From NCBI GenBank assembly GCA_031254225.1, contig JAIRUU010000113.1, positions 5,636-69,635 on the forward strand: a DNA stretch of 64,000 nt, in the 5' to 3' direction. Position 1 is the stretch's first letter. Every line of letters starts with the position of its first letter. Origin of the DNA: Candidatus Elusimicrobium euhamitermitis. Lineage in GTDB: Bacteria > Elusimicrobiota > Elusimicrobia > Elusimicrobiales > Elusimicrobiaceae. The translations under genes and the position numbers were made by a program. Shown piece by piece: positions 1 to 8,676 of the stretch. The notes under the pieces were generated by a model. The model searched no databases. It saw nothing but the letters and a program-made list of their open reading frames with translations, and was not told the origin of the DNA.

Positions 1-73
1 TTTCAATGGTGCCGGTCCACGCGTTTTCCCTCGGCGGCTGGTAGAAGTGGCCGTGAATGCAGAGATATTTCAT
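1..73 (-). CDS. GH57 / DUF3536 family glycoside hydrolase, N-terminal fragment
   Basis: Only the first 24 codons are inside the window; the gene runs off the left edge. The N-terminus reads MKYLCIHGHFYQPPRENAW, the signature start of the DUF3536 subgroup of glycoside hydrolase family 57, where His-Gly-His-Phe-Tyr-Gln-Pro belongs to the first active-site strand. Members act on alpha-glucans, but their exact substrate is poorly defined. The start ATG lies 6 nt behind a TACAAT hexamer with no Shine-Dalgarno sequence, so the mRNA may be leaderless. It is divergent from the PhoH gene. The GH57 branching enzyme and glgC elsewhere in the window fit a glucan storage role. Confidence 0.75.
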   Translation of the reverse strand, partial: MKYLCIHGHFYQPPRENAWTGTIE

Positions 74-79
74 GTCTAC

Positions 80-85
80 ATTGTA
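80..85 (-). promoter_or_regulatory. -10 element (TACAAT) of the GH57/DUF3536 gene, leaderless type
   Basis: TACAAT on the minus strand ends 6 nt before the ATG at 73. No Shine-Dalgarno sequence fits in between, so transcription would begin at or next to the start codon. Confidence 0.45.
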
Positions 86-97
86 TTATTTTAATGG

Positions 98-103
98 TAG
101 AAT
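98..103 (+). promoter_or_regulatory. Extended -10 (TGG-TAGAAT) of the PhoH gene
   Basis: TG one base upstream of TAGAAT gives an extended -10 box. The predicted transcript starts near 110, leaving a leader of about 24 nt that carries the GAGGAG ribosome site at 122-127. This is a conventional leadered gene, in contrast to its divergent neighbour. Confidence 0.45.
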
Positions 104-133
104 ATGCACAACGCTTTCTGTGAGGAGAAAACA

Positions 134-1462
134 ATGAAGAAAATTTTTGTTCTTGACACCAACGTTCTTTTGCATGACGTTAAAGCTATTGAAGTTTTTG
201 AAGACAACGATATTGTTATTCCGATAGTGGTAATAGAAGAACTGGACAATTTTAAAACCGACGCCGACGACCGCGGCAAAAACGCGCGTATAGTTTCCAG
301 AATGCTGGACGAGTACAGAACAAAAGGCAGACTGAGCGAAGGCGTTCCCACGGACAGCGGCGGCACGCTGCGCATTGAAATGGATAAAGAGCGCGTTTTG
401 CCTTCTTCGTTTGTGTTCAATAAGTCAGACAACGGCATTTTAAATATAGCCTACTTCTTAAAAAAGAAAGAAGAAACGCATAAACCAAATAACCAGAAGC
501 CGGTAATTATTGTCACAAAGGACACGAATTTACGTCTTAAGGCCGAGGCCATAGGCATAGAAGCGCAGGATTATACGACGGATAAAATTAATTACAGCGA
601 GCTGTATACCGGCGTGGCGGAGCTTGAAGTTGACGCCGCGGTCATAGACGGGCTTTATAAAAATAAAAACTGCCCGCTGCCGGAAGGCAATTTTTATCCG
701 AACGAATTTATAATTTTAAAAGCTAACGACGGAAGCAAAAAATCCGCCATAGGCCGCGTGGGAAATAACGGCGATATGAACGTCAGACTTCTGCCGCAGC
801 AGGAGCCCGCGGCGTGGGGCATAAAACCGCTTAATAAAGAACAGCGTTTTGCCATGGAACTTTTATTGGACGATACACTGGATATCGTTACTCTCGTCGG
901 CGCGGCGGGAACGGGCAAAACTTTAATCACGCTCGCCACCGGCCTGCAGAGGACGCTTGACGAAGAAAAATACAGGCGCCTTGTTGTCTGCCGTTCTGTG
1001 GTCCCCGTCGGCAAAGACATAGGTTTTTTGCCTGGCACAAAAGAGGAAAAACTGGAAGTGTGGATGGGCGCAATTTATGACAACATGGCTTTCCTCGCGG
1101 ACCGCAAAAACCCCGACGACGGCGAAGAAAAGGCCAAATATATTTTAGATTCCGGAAAAGTTGAAATAGCGTCAATAACCCACATACGCGGCCGCAGCCT
1201 GCCGCAGCAGTATATGATTGTGGACGACGCGCAAAACCTCACGCCGCATGAAATGAAAACCATTCTGACCCGCGCGGGCGAGGGCACAAAAGTGGTTGTT
1301 ACAGGCGACCCTTACCAGATTGACACGCCGTATCTTGACGCGGAGTCCAACGGTTTGACGTATCTGGTTGACCGGTTTAAAGGCCAGAAGAACCATGGGC
1401 ATATAACGTTTACGAAGACAGAGCGCAGCAGACTCGCGGATATAGCTTCAAAGCTGTTGTAA
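134..1462 (+). CDS. PhoH family protein with N-terminal PIN domain
   Basis: A 442-residue two-domain protein. An N-terminal PIN nuclease-like domain (first residues KKIFVLDTNVLLHD, with the conserved acidic residues) is joined to a C-terminal PhoH P-loop ATPase (Walker A GAAGTGKT, Walker B-like YMIVDDAQN). PIN-PhoH proteins of the YlaK type are RNA-linked ATPases or helicases that may couple unwinding to cleavage; the substrate is unknown. The start was chosen at 134 because GAGGAG (122-127) sits 6 nt upstream; an upstream ATG at 104 has no such site. A second PhoH, without PIN, lies at 42885. The stop codon is directly followed by copy A of the dispersed structured repeat. Confidence 0.88.
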   Translation: MKKIFVLDTNVLLHDVKAIEVFEDNDIVIPIVVIEELDNFKTDADDRGKNARIVSRMLDEYRTKGRLSEGVPTDSGGTLRIEMDKERVLPSSFVFNKSDNGILNIAYFLKKKEETHKPNNQKPVIIVTKDTNLRLKAEAIGIEAQDYTTDKINYSELYTGVAELEVDAAVIDGLYKNKNCPLPEGNFYPNEFIILKANDGSKKSAIGRVGNNGDMNVRLLPQQEPAAWGIKPLNKEQRFAMELLLDDTLDIVTLVGAAGTGKTLITLATGLQRTLDEEKYRRLVVCRSVVPVGKDIGFLPGTKEEKLEVWMGAIYDNMAFLADRKNPDDGEEKAKYILDSGKVEIASITHIRGRSLPQQYMIVDDAQNLTPHEMKTILTRAGEGTKVVVTGDPYQIDTPYLDAESNGLTYLVDRFKGQKNHGHITFTKTERSRLADIASKLL

Positions 1463-1718
1463 AAGGAGTGATTTTTCAAAAAAATCACACATTATTTCAC
1501 AACGCCTTTGGCTGAGTGCTTCGCAGTCCTCTTGATTCGCTCACTTCGTTCGCATTGGCTGGGGGTTAAAAATTTCTTCGGCTTTTGAGTGCTTTTTTAT
1601 TTTTTCGGGCCTCTCCGTACGCTTCGCCTTAAGTACTTGTTCGGCCCGAAGAAAATAAAAAATCATCTCAAAATCCTGTGAAATTTTTCTTACGGACTAC
1701 TAACGGCGGTTACGGCGA
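1463..1718 (+). repeat. Structured 3'-flank element, copy A
   Basis: This fills most of the 345-bp spacer after phoH. Hairpin 1 is GTGATTTTT/AAAAATCAC (1468-1488), beginning 6 nt after the stop. A box of TTCGCTCACTTCGTTCGC follows. The outer stem is AAAAATTTC (1569-1577) with GAAATTTTT (1681-1689). Inside it lies a long hairpin with arms at about 1592-1612 and 1644-1665 (CGGGCC pairs with GGCCCG), whose loop holds the invariant CCGTACGCTTCGCCTTAAG. A 3' box ACGGACTACTAACGGCGG follows. A second, partial right arm is duplicated at about 1740-1776. Relatives are copies B to E. Confidence 0.85.
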
Positions 1719-1774
1719 ATATTTTTCATTTCTTTAAAGAACTTACTCGGGCCGAAGGAAATAAAAAATCATCT

Positions 1775-1809
1775 TAAAAAAACGCTCTCATGACAGAGGG
1801 CGTTTTTTT
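1775..1809. terminator. Bidirectional intrinsic terminator
   Basis: An A-run, then ACGCTCT, a short loop, AGAGGGCGT and a T-run. It lies between the converging phoH and HD-GYP genes, so it can serve both strands. The stem has one bulge. Confidence 0.7.
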
Positions 1810-2992
1810 AATTTTTTTCTTTAAGCGGAACGGCGTTGTAAAGCGTGTGGTGCGCCATGGTTGAAGTGACGGGTCTTTTTGTCCTGTATATTTTCCTGAC
1901 GGACGGGAAAATTATTTTGAACGCTTCCACGACGTTGGGGTCAAACGCTTTTCCGCTTTGTTCAAGAATATGCCGGAAAGCTTCGTCGGGCGTCCACGCG
2001 GCTTTGTAAACGCGGTCCATGCAGAGCGCGTCAAACACGTCTGCCACGCTTACTATGCGGGCTTCCAGCGGTATTTGCTCGCCTTTGAGACGGTTAGGGT
2101 AGCCGGTGCCGTCCCATTTTTCATGGTGGCATAAACTTATTTTATGCGCCGCCTGCAAAACTTTTGAGTGCGCGCCCTCCAAAATCCTGCCGCCGTACAT
2201 GGTGTGCGATTTCATTGTTTCATATTCTGTGTCGGTAAGTTTTGCGGGTTTAAGCAAAATATTGTCCGCCAGCGCGACTTTGCCTATGTCGTGCAGCGGG
2301 CTGGCGTTTTTAATAAGTTCCGCGTCTTTCTGGTCTAAACCGAGCGCGAGCGCAAGAAGATAGGAAATTATGCTTATGTTTTTTAAGTGGCTTCTGGTGT
2401 CCTGCTGGTCGCGGTATTCGGCGGTAACGGCCAGCCTGTAAATAGTTTCCAGCTGGGAAACGTGAATATCCTCGTAAAGTCTCGCTATTTCTATCGCGCC
2501 GGCGGCCATGGCGGACAAAAGCATTAATATTCCTTCGTCTTTTTTATCAAAAGGCGTGCCGTCGTTTTTATTTGAAACCTGAAACACGCCCATTACCTTG
2601 CCAGTGTTATTTTTAAGCGGCGCGGCAACCAGGTTTTTCGTGCGGTAGTCAGTCACCATGTCAACGCCCATATAAAACCGCGGGTCTTCGTAAGCGTTTG
2701 TAATATTTACTATTTCGCCGGTGTTTGCGGCTAGCGCTATCTCGCTTTTGCCGTTAAGCGGCACGCGGATTTCCGTCTGTTCCACGCCTTTGCCCTGCGC
2801 TATTTTTGACCACAGCTCTTTGGTCTCTGAATCTTTTAAAAAAATTATGCAGCGGCCAACGTTTAAAATTTTTGTGATTTGGGTTGCCACGACGTCAAGC
2901 AGCGCGTCAAGCTTAATTTCGTTTGACACTTTCATGCCGAAGTCAACCAGCAGGTTCAGCTTTTCCTCAGCGGTCAGTTTACTTATCTGCAT
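1808..2992 (-). CDS. GAF and HD-GYP domain protein, cyclic-di-GMP phosphodiesterase
   Basis: A 394-residue cytoplasmic protein. An N-terminal GAF sensor domain (roughly residues 15-170) is followed by a complete HD-GYP domain: HDIGK for the metal-binding HD pair, CHHEKWDGTGYP for the GYP signature, and ARIVSVADVFDAL downstream. HD-GYP enzymes hydrolyse c-di-GMP. The start was placed at 2992 because AGGTGA lies 5 nt upstream; a GTG at 3001 would overlap that ribosome site. The start region overlaps the 3' end of the GlcF-like gene by 14 nt, so translation is probably coupled. The REC-GGDEF protein at 57327 could supply the substrate. Confidence 0.88.
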   Translation of the reverse strand: MQISKLTAEEKLNLLVDFGMKVSNEIKLDALLDVVATQITKILNVGRCIIFLKDSETKELWSKIAQGKGVEQTEIRVPLNGKSEIALAANTGEIVNITNAYEDPRFYMGVDMVTDYRTKNLVAAPLKNNTGKVMGVFQVSNKNDGTPFDKKDEGILMLLSAMAAGAIEIARLYEDIHVSQLETIYRLAVTAEYRDQQDTRSHLKNISIISYLLALALGLDQKDAELIKNASPLHDIGKVALADNILLKPAKLTDTEYETMKSHTMYGGRILEGAHSKVLQAAHKISLCHHEKWDGTGYPNRLKGEQIPLEARIVSVADVFDALCMDRVYKAAWTPDEAFRHILEQSGKAFDPNVVEAFKIIFPSVRKIYRTKRPVTSTMAHHTLYNAVPLKEKN

Positions 2993-4148
2993 ATAAATCA
3001 CCTATAAAAACAGCCTTACATTTAGGATAATACTTTTTTAGGCTTTTGTTAAGCTGTCTTTTTTGCGCGAGAGTAACGCAGACCACGGCGTCCCCCTGCG
3101 CCGCGGCGATATATTCAACCTTACGTCTTAAATACCGCGCGCTTTCCCCGGGTTTTATATATTCGTAGCCGAGGGGGGGCAAAGGATAATTGTCTCCTTC
3201 CCACGACGGGCAGAAGTTTTGAGAGTTTTTTGCCAGCAGTTTTATTGAGGATTCAAAAATTTTATCTTCGGCGGCAAACGCGGCGGTTTTGGTAAAAATA
3301 ATTTTTTTGGTATTTTTCGTTTTGGGCAGGCTTGGCAGAATGTCCGCTATAAAATAAATATTGTCCGCGAACTTTTGCGCTTTGTCAAAATTTTCCGTCT
3401 GCCAAAACAGCTGCGGATATTTTTTTACAAAATTAAAAATATCCATGGAGTCCGTTATTATTTTCCCGCCGCCGTCCGCGGCAAAATATTCGTTTATAAG
3501 TTTCAGCGCGGTTTTGCGCGCGGCGGGCAGGCCAGAGTAAACATATTCGTTCATGCCGCTTTCACCGCGCAGCACCCGCGCGCCGCCGCAGATTTTGCTT
3601 ATGGCGCGCAGCATGTTAACCGCGCTTTTTACTTCTGAAAATTCAGCTTCAAAAGACGGCAGGAAAAACGCGCCCTTTCCTTTTCCGCCGAATTCCGTTT
3701 TTTTTATTTCCCGTTTTAAGTCAAAAGGGTTTAACGAAATTATTTTGTTTTTCAGCCGGCGGGAAAGCGGCAGTTTTCTGCGCCCGTAAACTCTTTCAAG
3801 TTCAAGGACGTGCTCGTGCGTGGGCACTTTTGCAAAACATTCTTTTGTGCACGCGCCGCACAGCATGCAGCAGGAAAGCGCGTCTTTTATTTCCGTAACA
3901 TTTTTTTTGCGGTCAATTTTATTTTCCATTATAAACCGCAGCAGAATATTTCTTGCGCGCGGGCCTTTGTCCTCGCGCGCGGTATCAAGCTGCGCCGGAC
4001 AAGTTCTGCTGCAGTACGCGCATTTATTGCACTGCGCCGCGCTGTCATAAACCGTTTTTTGGCCGAGCTGCGTAAAAATAGTGTGCAGGTGCAAATCTTC
4101 AAAACCTTCTTTGAAAAGAAAATTTTTCGGGGTTCTAAAGTTTTCCAT
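2979..4148 (-). CDS. GlcF-like iron-sulfur subunit with degenerate C-terminal half
   Basis: A 389-residue protein. Its N-terminal third carries two [4Fe-4S] ferredoxin motifs (CNKCAYCSRTCP and CCMLCGACTKECFAKVP), as in the glycolate/lactate oxidase subunit GlcF. Family members normally have two cysteine-rich CCG domains in the C-terminal half; here the matching region (for example GGARVLRGESG) has no CCG motif, so the electron-transfer end is atypical. It overlaps the GlcD-GlcE fusion gene by 14 nt upstream and the HD-GYP gene downstream. It probably passes electrons from the flavin dehydrogenase to a membrane or soluble acceptor, but the donor substrate (glycolate, D-lactate or other 2-hydroxy acid) cannot be read from the sequence. 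Confidence 0.75.
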   Translation of the reverse strand: MENFRTPKNFLFKEGFEDLHLHTIFTQLGQKTVYDSAAQCNKCAYCSRTCPAQLDTAREDKGPRARNILLRFIMENKIDRKKNVTEIKDALSCCMLCGACTKECFAKVPTHEHVLELERVYGRRKLPLSRRLKNKIISLNPFDLKREIKKTEFGGKGKGAFFLPSFEAEFSEVKSAVNMLRAISKICGGARVLRGESGMNEYVYSGLPAARKTALKLINEYFAADGGGKIITDSMDIFNFVKKYPQLFWQTENFDKAQKFADNIYFIADILPSLPKTKNTKKIIFTKTAAFAAEDKIFESSIKLLAKNSQNFCPSWEGDNYPLPPLGYEYIKPGESARYLRRKVEYIAAAQGDAVVCVTLAQKRQLNKSLKKYYPKCKAVFIGDLYADK

Positions 4149-6000
4149 TTAAAACCTCCGCATGTAAAATTTCTTTTATTTTTGCGGCGTAAACCGGCGG
4201 CGGATTTGTTTTTTCTATGAGCGCCGCTTTAACGGGCTCTTTAAAAATCCTCGCGGTAAATTTTGTCACTCTGCCGTAGTCGGCGCCCGCGCCGGCAAAC
4301 AAAGAAACCAAATTATATCCCGCGCTGTTTTTAACGAATTTCCCGCCGTAGCTGACAGTGTTTCCGTCCGGCAGAGCCGCGGTAATGCCGGTTACGGAAT
4401 GGTTAAATTTGGGGCAGATTCCGGAGGCAAAAAGTTCGCCGGCTGTTCCTTTATAATCCGGCAGAGCGGCGTAAAGCCCGCGCGCCGCAAGCTCTTTTTT
4501 CAGCGCGGCAGCCGTTACGTCCGCGCCGAAAGTTACGGTATAATTTTCAGTGTCAATTTCAAAAATTTTATCTGAATTTTGCGTTTCCGCGCTTTCCTGC
4601 CGGCGCAAACCGCCGTTGACGGAAACCGGCAAAATTTTATCGGGATTAGCGATATTTAGCGGGTCAAAAACTTTTTTAATTTTCTTAAAAAGTTCAAGCT
4701 CCTGCGGGCCGTACATAAAGGCCATGGCCGCGCGTTTTTCAATGCCTATTCCGTGCTCTCCGGAAATTGTGCCGCCCAGAGCGGCGCACGCTTTTAAGAT
4801 TTCTTTTCCGGCTTTTACGACGTCGTTTGTCTGCGCCGCAGACCTCTGGTCAAAGACTATATTAGGGTGTAAATTCCCGTCGCCCGCGTGGAAAAAAAGG
4901 CCGGACGTAACGCCGTATTTTTCACAAATTTCGCGCGTCTGTTTTATCGCCGCGGGAAGGTTTGCGCGCGGCACGGTGCCGTCTTCCACAAAAACATTCG
5001 GCGCAAGGCGCGCCATGGCCGCGTAACCCGCGCTTCTGCCGCGCCAGAGGGCGGCGCGCGCGGCGTCGTCTTTTGCGATTTCGGTTTTTACGGCGTTGCT
5101 CTGAATGCAGATTTTTTTAATTTCTTCCATTTCTTTTTCTGCTTTTTTAACGTCCCCGTCGGTTTCAATAAGCAGCAAAGCTTCGCAGTCCGTCGGGTAA
5201 CCGCTTTTGGAATAAGATTCAACCGCGCATATGGTCAGTTTGTCCATAGCTTCCACGCAGCGCGGCGCTATGCCCGCGGCGGTTATTTTTGCCACGCAGT
5301 TTATGGCGGCGTCCACGCTGTCAAAAGCGGCAAGCATGGTTTTTATAAATTTCGGTTTTTTGGCTATTTTTACCCGGAGTTTTGTAATTACGCCAAGCGT
5401 GCCCTCCGAGCCTATTACAAGGCCCCGCAGGTCCGGCCCGTTGTCCTGCTCTGACAAAATTAATTCCTCGCCCTGCGGCGTGACAAATTGTAAAGCCGCA
5501 ATATGCTCCCGCGTGGCGCCGTATTTTAAACCTTTTGCGCCGCCGGCGTTTAAAGCCGCGTTGCCGCCCAGCGTGCAGATTTTCTGGCTGGCCGGGTCAG
5601 GCTGGTAAACGTAACCCAGCTTGTCAAGCCGCGCCTGCAGGTCCGCGTGTATAACGCCGCACTCAACATCGGCAATTTCGCGCGTTGTGTCTATTTTTAT
5701 GATTTTATTAAGCGGCATGAGGTTAAGCACAACGCCGCCTTTTAAAGCCACGCAACCGCCCACGTGGTTTGTGGCCGCAGCGCGCGCGGTAAAAGGCACG
5801 CCGTATTTGTGCAGTATTTTTATTACCTGCGCGGCTTGATTTATATTTTTTAAAGTTAACACCGCGTCCGGCCTTGTTCTGCCCAGGCTGCAGTCAAAGG
5901 AGAACAGAGAAACGGATATTTCGTCCGTCATCACAAATTCTTTTCCTAAAATTTTTGTAATTTTGGACAGGGCCGCTGCAAGGTTTTTCTTAAGAAGCAT
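4135..6000 (-). CDS. FAD-linked 2-hydroxyacid dehydrogenase, GlcD-GlcE fusion
   Basis: A 621-residue protein. Residues 1 to about 460 form a complete GlcD-type flavoprotein: a PCMH FAD-binding domain (NHVGGCVALKGGVVL, TLGGNAALNAGGAKGLKYG, GSEGTLGVIT) and a FAD-linked oxidase C-terminal domain (HAGDGNLHPN, GGTISGEHGIG). A second, shorter FAD-binding segment follows (SYGGKFVKNSAGYNL and nearby), resembling the N-terminal half of GlcE. With the GlcF-like gene next door, this would pack a GlcDEF complex into two genes. The start is at 6000 because a TATAAT hexamer ends 6 nt upstream; an ATG 36 nt earlier would lie upstream of that box. Confidence 0.8.
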   Translation of the reverse strand: MLLKKNLAAALSKITKILGKEFVMTDEISVSLFSFDCSLGRTRPDAVLTLKNINQAAQVIKILHKYGVPFTARAAATNHVGGCVALKGGVVLNLMPLNKIIKIDTTREIADVECGVIHADLQARLDKLGYVYQPDPASQKICTLGGNAALNAGGAKGLKYGATREHIAALQFVTPQGEELILSEQDNGPDLRGLVIGSEGTLGVITKLRVKIAKKPKFIKTMLAAFDSVDAAINCVAKITAAGIAPRCVEAMDKLTICAVESYSKSGYPTDCEALLLIETDGDVKKAEKEMEEIKKICIQSNAVKTEIAKDDAARAALWRGRSAGYAAMARLAPNVFVEDGTVPRANLPAAIKQTREICEKYGVTSGLFFHAGDGNLHPNIVFDQRSAAQTNDVVKAGKEILKACAALGGTISGEHGIGIEKRAAMAFMYGPQELELFKKIKKVFDPLNIANPDKILPVSVNGGLRRQESAETQNSDKIFEIDTENYTVTFGADVTAAALKKELAARGLYAALPDYKGTAGELFASGICPKFNHSVTGITAALPDGNTVSYGGKFVKNSAGYNLVSLFAGAGADYGRVTKFTARIFKEPVKAALIEKTNPPPVYAAKIKEILHAEVLNGKL

Positions 6001-6006
6001 ATATAA

Positions 6007-6012
6007 ATTATA
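6007..6012 (-). promoter_or_regulatory. -10 element (TATAAT) of the GlcD-GlcE gene, leaderless type
   Basis: A perfect TATAAT on the minus strand with a 6-nt gap to the ATG at 6000 and no Shine-Dalgarno sequence. It decides the start codon. Confidence 0.5.
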
Positions 6013-6108
6013 GTATTTTACGCAATACGCCGCCAAAAATGGTAGAATAACAAATACAAATAGGGTAAACCATAAGGTGTCTGATGCACGCTTTTATGGG
6101 GAGGGTTT

Positions 6109-6978
6109 ATGGATACAAAGCACCATTCTTCCGCTTCTTTTATCAAAGCGGAGAACAGTGGCAAAAACACCGCCGCGCGGGAACTGCCGTCGTCATACGG
6201 CCGTACGGAAGCTTTTTTGCTTCCGAAAGACCCGGGCTGGCTGTTTTTATTTTGGGAAATCACGTCTTCCACGTATGACTATATAAAAAGTCAGAACGGC
6301 TATGATATTTTTGACCGTTCAAAAACAATAATCCGCCTGCATGACGTTACCGATGTTAATTTTGACGGCGCCAACTCGCACTCTCACTTTGACACGCCGG
6401 TGGTTTTTGACGCCGGCAGCTGGTATTTGCAGGCGCCTATGCCGGGCCGCAATTACGTGGCGGATCTCGGTATTATAACGCCGGAAGGCAAATTTATATT
6501 GCTTGCCCGCAGCAACGCCGTCACTCTGCCCGCCGGCCGCATAAGCGATATTATTGATGAAAAATGGATGCTCGTGGAGGGCGATTACCAGAAACTGCTG
6601 GCCCTTTCCGGCGCAAATTTAATAGGCCTGGGCGCGAGCGAACTCGCGCACGCGCTGCATGAGCGCTGGCGTTTTGCCCAAAATATGCCGTCGTCTTACT
6701 CGTCTTCAAACAAATCTTCCGGCGCGGCCGCCAAAAAACCGTCCAAAAAAGAAGAAGCCGACGATATGTGGCTTAAAGCGGACTGCGAGATTATAATCTA
6801 CGGCTCGGCCAGCCCGGGCGCAAAAGTCAAAATCAACGGCAAAGAAATTGAGCTTAAAAACGGTTCGTTTTCCATACGCCAGTCTCTACACAAAGGCGAA
6901 GTTATTGATTTGCCCATAACCGCTGAAAAGAAAAAAATGAAGAGAAGCATTAAAATCAAAGCGCAGAGAGAGGATTAG
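6109..6978 (+). CDS. DUF4912 domain protein
   Basis: A 289-residue protein of the DUF4912 family, recognised from the segment around residues 40-130 (LPKDPGWLFLFWEIT and SWYLQAPMPGRNYVADLG). A Ser-rich, low-complexity linker (about residues 190-205) leads to a second small beta-rich domain with SPGAKVKINGKEI, reminiscent of a carbohydrate-binding or Ig-like fold. A strong GGGGAGGG ribosome site (6096-6103) fixes the start. The gene ends 2 nt before the GH57 branching enzyme. DUF4912 genes often neighbour GH57 genes, so a role in glucan metabolism is likely, but no activity is established. Confidence 0.75.
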   Translation: MDTKHHSSASFIKAENSGKNTAARELPSSYGRTEAFLLPKDPGWLFLFWEITSSTYDYIKSQNGYDIFDRSKTIIRLHDVTDVNFDGANSHSHFDTPVVFDAGSWYLQAPMPGRNYVADLGIITPEGKFILLARSNAVTLPAGRISDIIDEKWMLVEGDYQKLLALSGANLIGLGASELAHALHERWRFAQNMPSSYSSSNKSSGAAAKKPSKKEEADDMWLKADCEIIIYGSASPGAKVKINGKEIELKNGSFSIRQSLHKGEVIDLPITAEKKKMKRSIKIKAQRED

Positions 6979-6980
6979 CA

Positions 6981-8594
6981 ATGGGAACCGAAAAAGGATA
7001 CCTTGCGCTTGTCCTTCACGCGCATCTGCCGTTCATCAAACATCCGGAATATCCGGACTTCCTTGAGGAAGACTGGTTTTATGAAGGAATGATAGAAACG
7101 TACATTCCGCTTCTTGATATGTTTGAGAGACTGACGGCAGAGGGCGTTGATTTTCGCATAACAATGTCTCTTACGCCGCCGCTGTGCGCCATGATGAGCG
7201 ACCCGCTGTTAATATCCCGCTTCAAATATTATTTGAATTCCCGTCTGGAACTCAGCCAAAAAGAACTTGCCCGCACGAAAAATACCGAATTTACTTACGT
7301 CGCCCAAATGTACGCGGAAAAATTTGCGCGGTATAAAGACCTTTTTGAAAACAGATACGGCGGCCAGATTTTAAACGGTTTTAAAAAATTCCAGGATTCG
7401 GGAAAGCTGGAAATTATAACCTGCTGCGCCACGCACGGCTATCTGCCGCTGCAGGTGCACAAAGAAAGCGTTAACGCCCAAATCAAAATAGCGGCGGAGG
7501 ATTACCGCCGGCGTTTCGGCCGCGGCCCGCGCGGTATTTGGCTGGCGGAATGCGCGTATAACCCGGGGGACGATAAATTTTTAAAAGCGCACGGCGTAAG
7601 ATATTTTTTCACGGAAACGCATGGCGTTTTACACTCTGTCCCGCGGCCGAAATACGGCATTTACGCGCCGGTTTATACGCCCAGCGGCGTGGCTGCTTTT
7701 GCGCGCGACATGGAATCCGCCCAGCAGGTGTGGAGCGCGGAAAGCGGTTACCCGGGGGACCCCAGTTACCGCGAGTTTTACCGCGACCTTGGTTATGATT
7801 TGGATTACGATTATATAAAACCTTATCTTCACTCGGACGGCGTGCGTAGAAACATAGGCATGAAATACCACAGCATAACCGGCAAAGTTTCTTTAAATCA
7901 GAAAAAGCCTTATTATCCGTCTGACGCTAAAAGCAAAGCTGCGGAACACGCCGGCAATTTTATGTTCAACCGCCAGAAACAGATTGAATATATCGCGACT
8001 TTGATGGACCGCAAACCGCTTGTCGTGTCAATGTACGACGCCGAACTTTACGGCCACTGGTGGTATGAGGGCGTGGATTTCCTTGAATTTTTATTTAAGA
8101 AACTTTATTATGACCAGAAAGATATAAAACTTACCACTCCGTCGGAATATCTGGCGATGTATCCGGAAAACCAGGTTGTGCAGCCGTCGGCAAGTTCGTG
8201 GGGGGACAAGGGATATAACGACGTCTGGCTCAACAGCGGCAATGACTGGATTTACAGGCATTTGATAAAAGCCGCGGAGCGCATGATGGAAATGGCTAAT
8301 TATTATCCTAACACCGACGGGCTTTTGCGCCGCGCTTTAAACCAGTGCGCGCGGGAACTTGTGTTAATGCAGTCGTCCGACTGGGCGTTTTTGATGACCG
8401 TGGGCACCGCGCAGCAGTATTCCACAAAGCGCACCAAGGACCATGTGACCAGGTTTAACGAGCTGTATGAACAGATAGCGTCAAGCAGAATAGACGAGGC
8501 TTATGTTTATGACTTGGAAACGCGGGACAGCATTTTCCCCGAAATAGATTACCGCGTGTACCGCTCGGAAGAAAAAGAGAAAATATTGAAATAA
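6981..8594 (+). CDS. GH57 1,4-alpha-glucan branching enzyme (DUF1957 type)
   Basis: A 537-residue GH57 enzyme that makes alpha-1,6 branches in glycogen-like glucan. Visible motifs are LVLHAHLPFIKHPEYP at the N-terminus (strand 1), WLAECAYNPG carrying the likely Glu nucleophile, and SMYDAELYGHWWYEG carrying the acid/base Asp. The C-terminal helical part with SSWGDKGYNDVWL and QSSDWAFLM is typical of this branching-enzyme subgroup. The length is normal. GAGAGAGGA precedes the ATG. It forms an operon with the DUF4912 gene and is followed by a strong terminator. glgC at 41247 supplies ADP-glucose for the same pathway. Confidence 0.87.
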   Translation: MGTEKGYLALVLHAHLPFIKHPEYPDFLEEDWFYEGMIETYIPLLDMFERLTAEGVDFRITMSLTPPLCAMMSDPLLISRFKYYLNSRLELSQKELARTKNTEFTYVAQMYAEKFARYKDLFENRYGGQILNGFKKFQDSGKLEIITCCATHGYLPLQVHKESVNAQIKIAAEDYRRRFGRGPRGIWLAECAYNPGDDKFLKAHGVRYFFTETHGVLHSVPRPKYGIYAPVYTPSGVAAFARDMESAQQVWSAESGYPGDPSYREFYRDLGYDLDYDYIKPYLHSDGVRRNIGMKYHSITGKVSLNQKKPYYPSDAKSKAAEHAGNFMFNRQKQIEYIATLMDRKPLVVSMYDAELYGHWWYEGVDFLEFLFKKLYYDQKDIKLTTPSEYLAMYPENQVVQPSASSWGDKGYNDVWLNSGNDWIYRHLIKAAERMMEMANYYPNTDGLLRRALNQCARELVLMQSSDWAFLMTVGTAQQYSTKRTKDHVTRFNELYEQIASSRIDEAYVYDLETRDSIFPEIDYRVYRSEEKEKILK

Positions 8595-8604
8595 ACTAAT
8601 GAAT

Positions 8605-8636
8605 AAAAAACCCCCGACTTTTGTCGGGGGTTTTTA
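8605..8636 (+). terminator. Intrinsic terminator after the branching enzyme gene
   Basis: CCCCCGA and TCGGGGG form the stem around a short loop, preceded by an A-run and followed by TTTTT. Confidence 0.85.
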
Positions 8637-8676
8637 TGTTATATTTTATAGTTATTTTAGATAATAAAAAAGTATT

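Noticed and set aside
2993..3001. GTG at 3001 as start of the HD-GYP gene
   Set aside because: It overlaps the AGGTGA ribosome site that serves the ATG at 2992.
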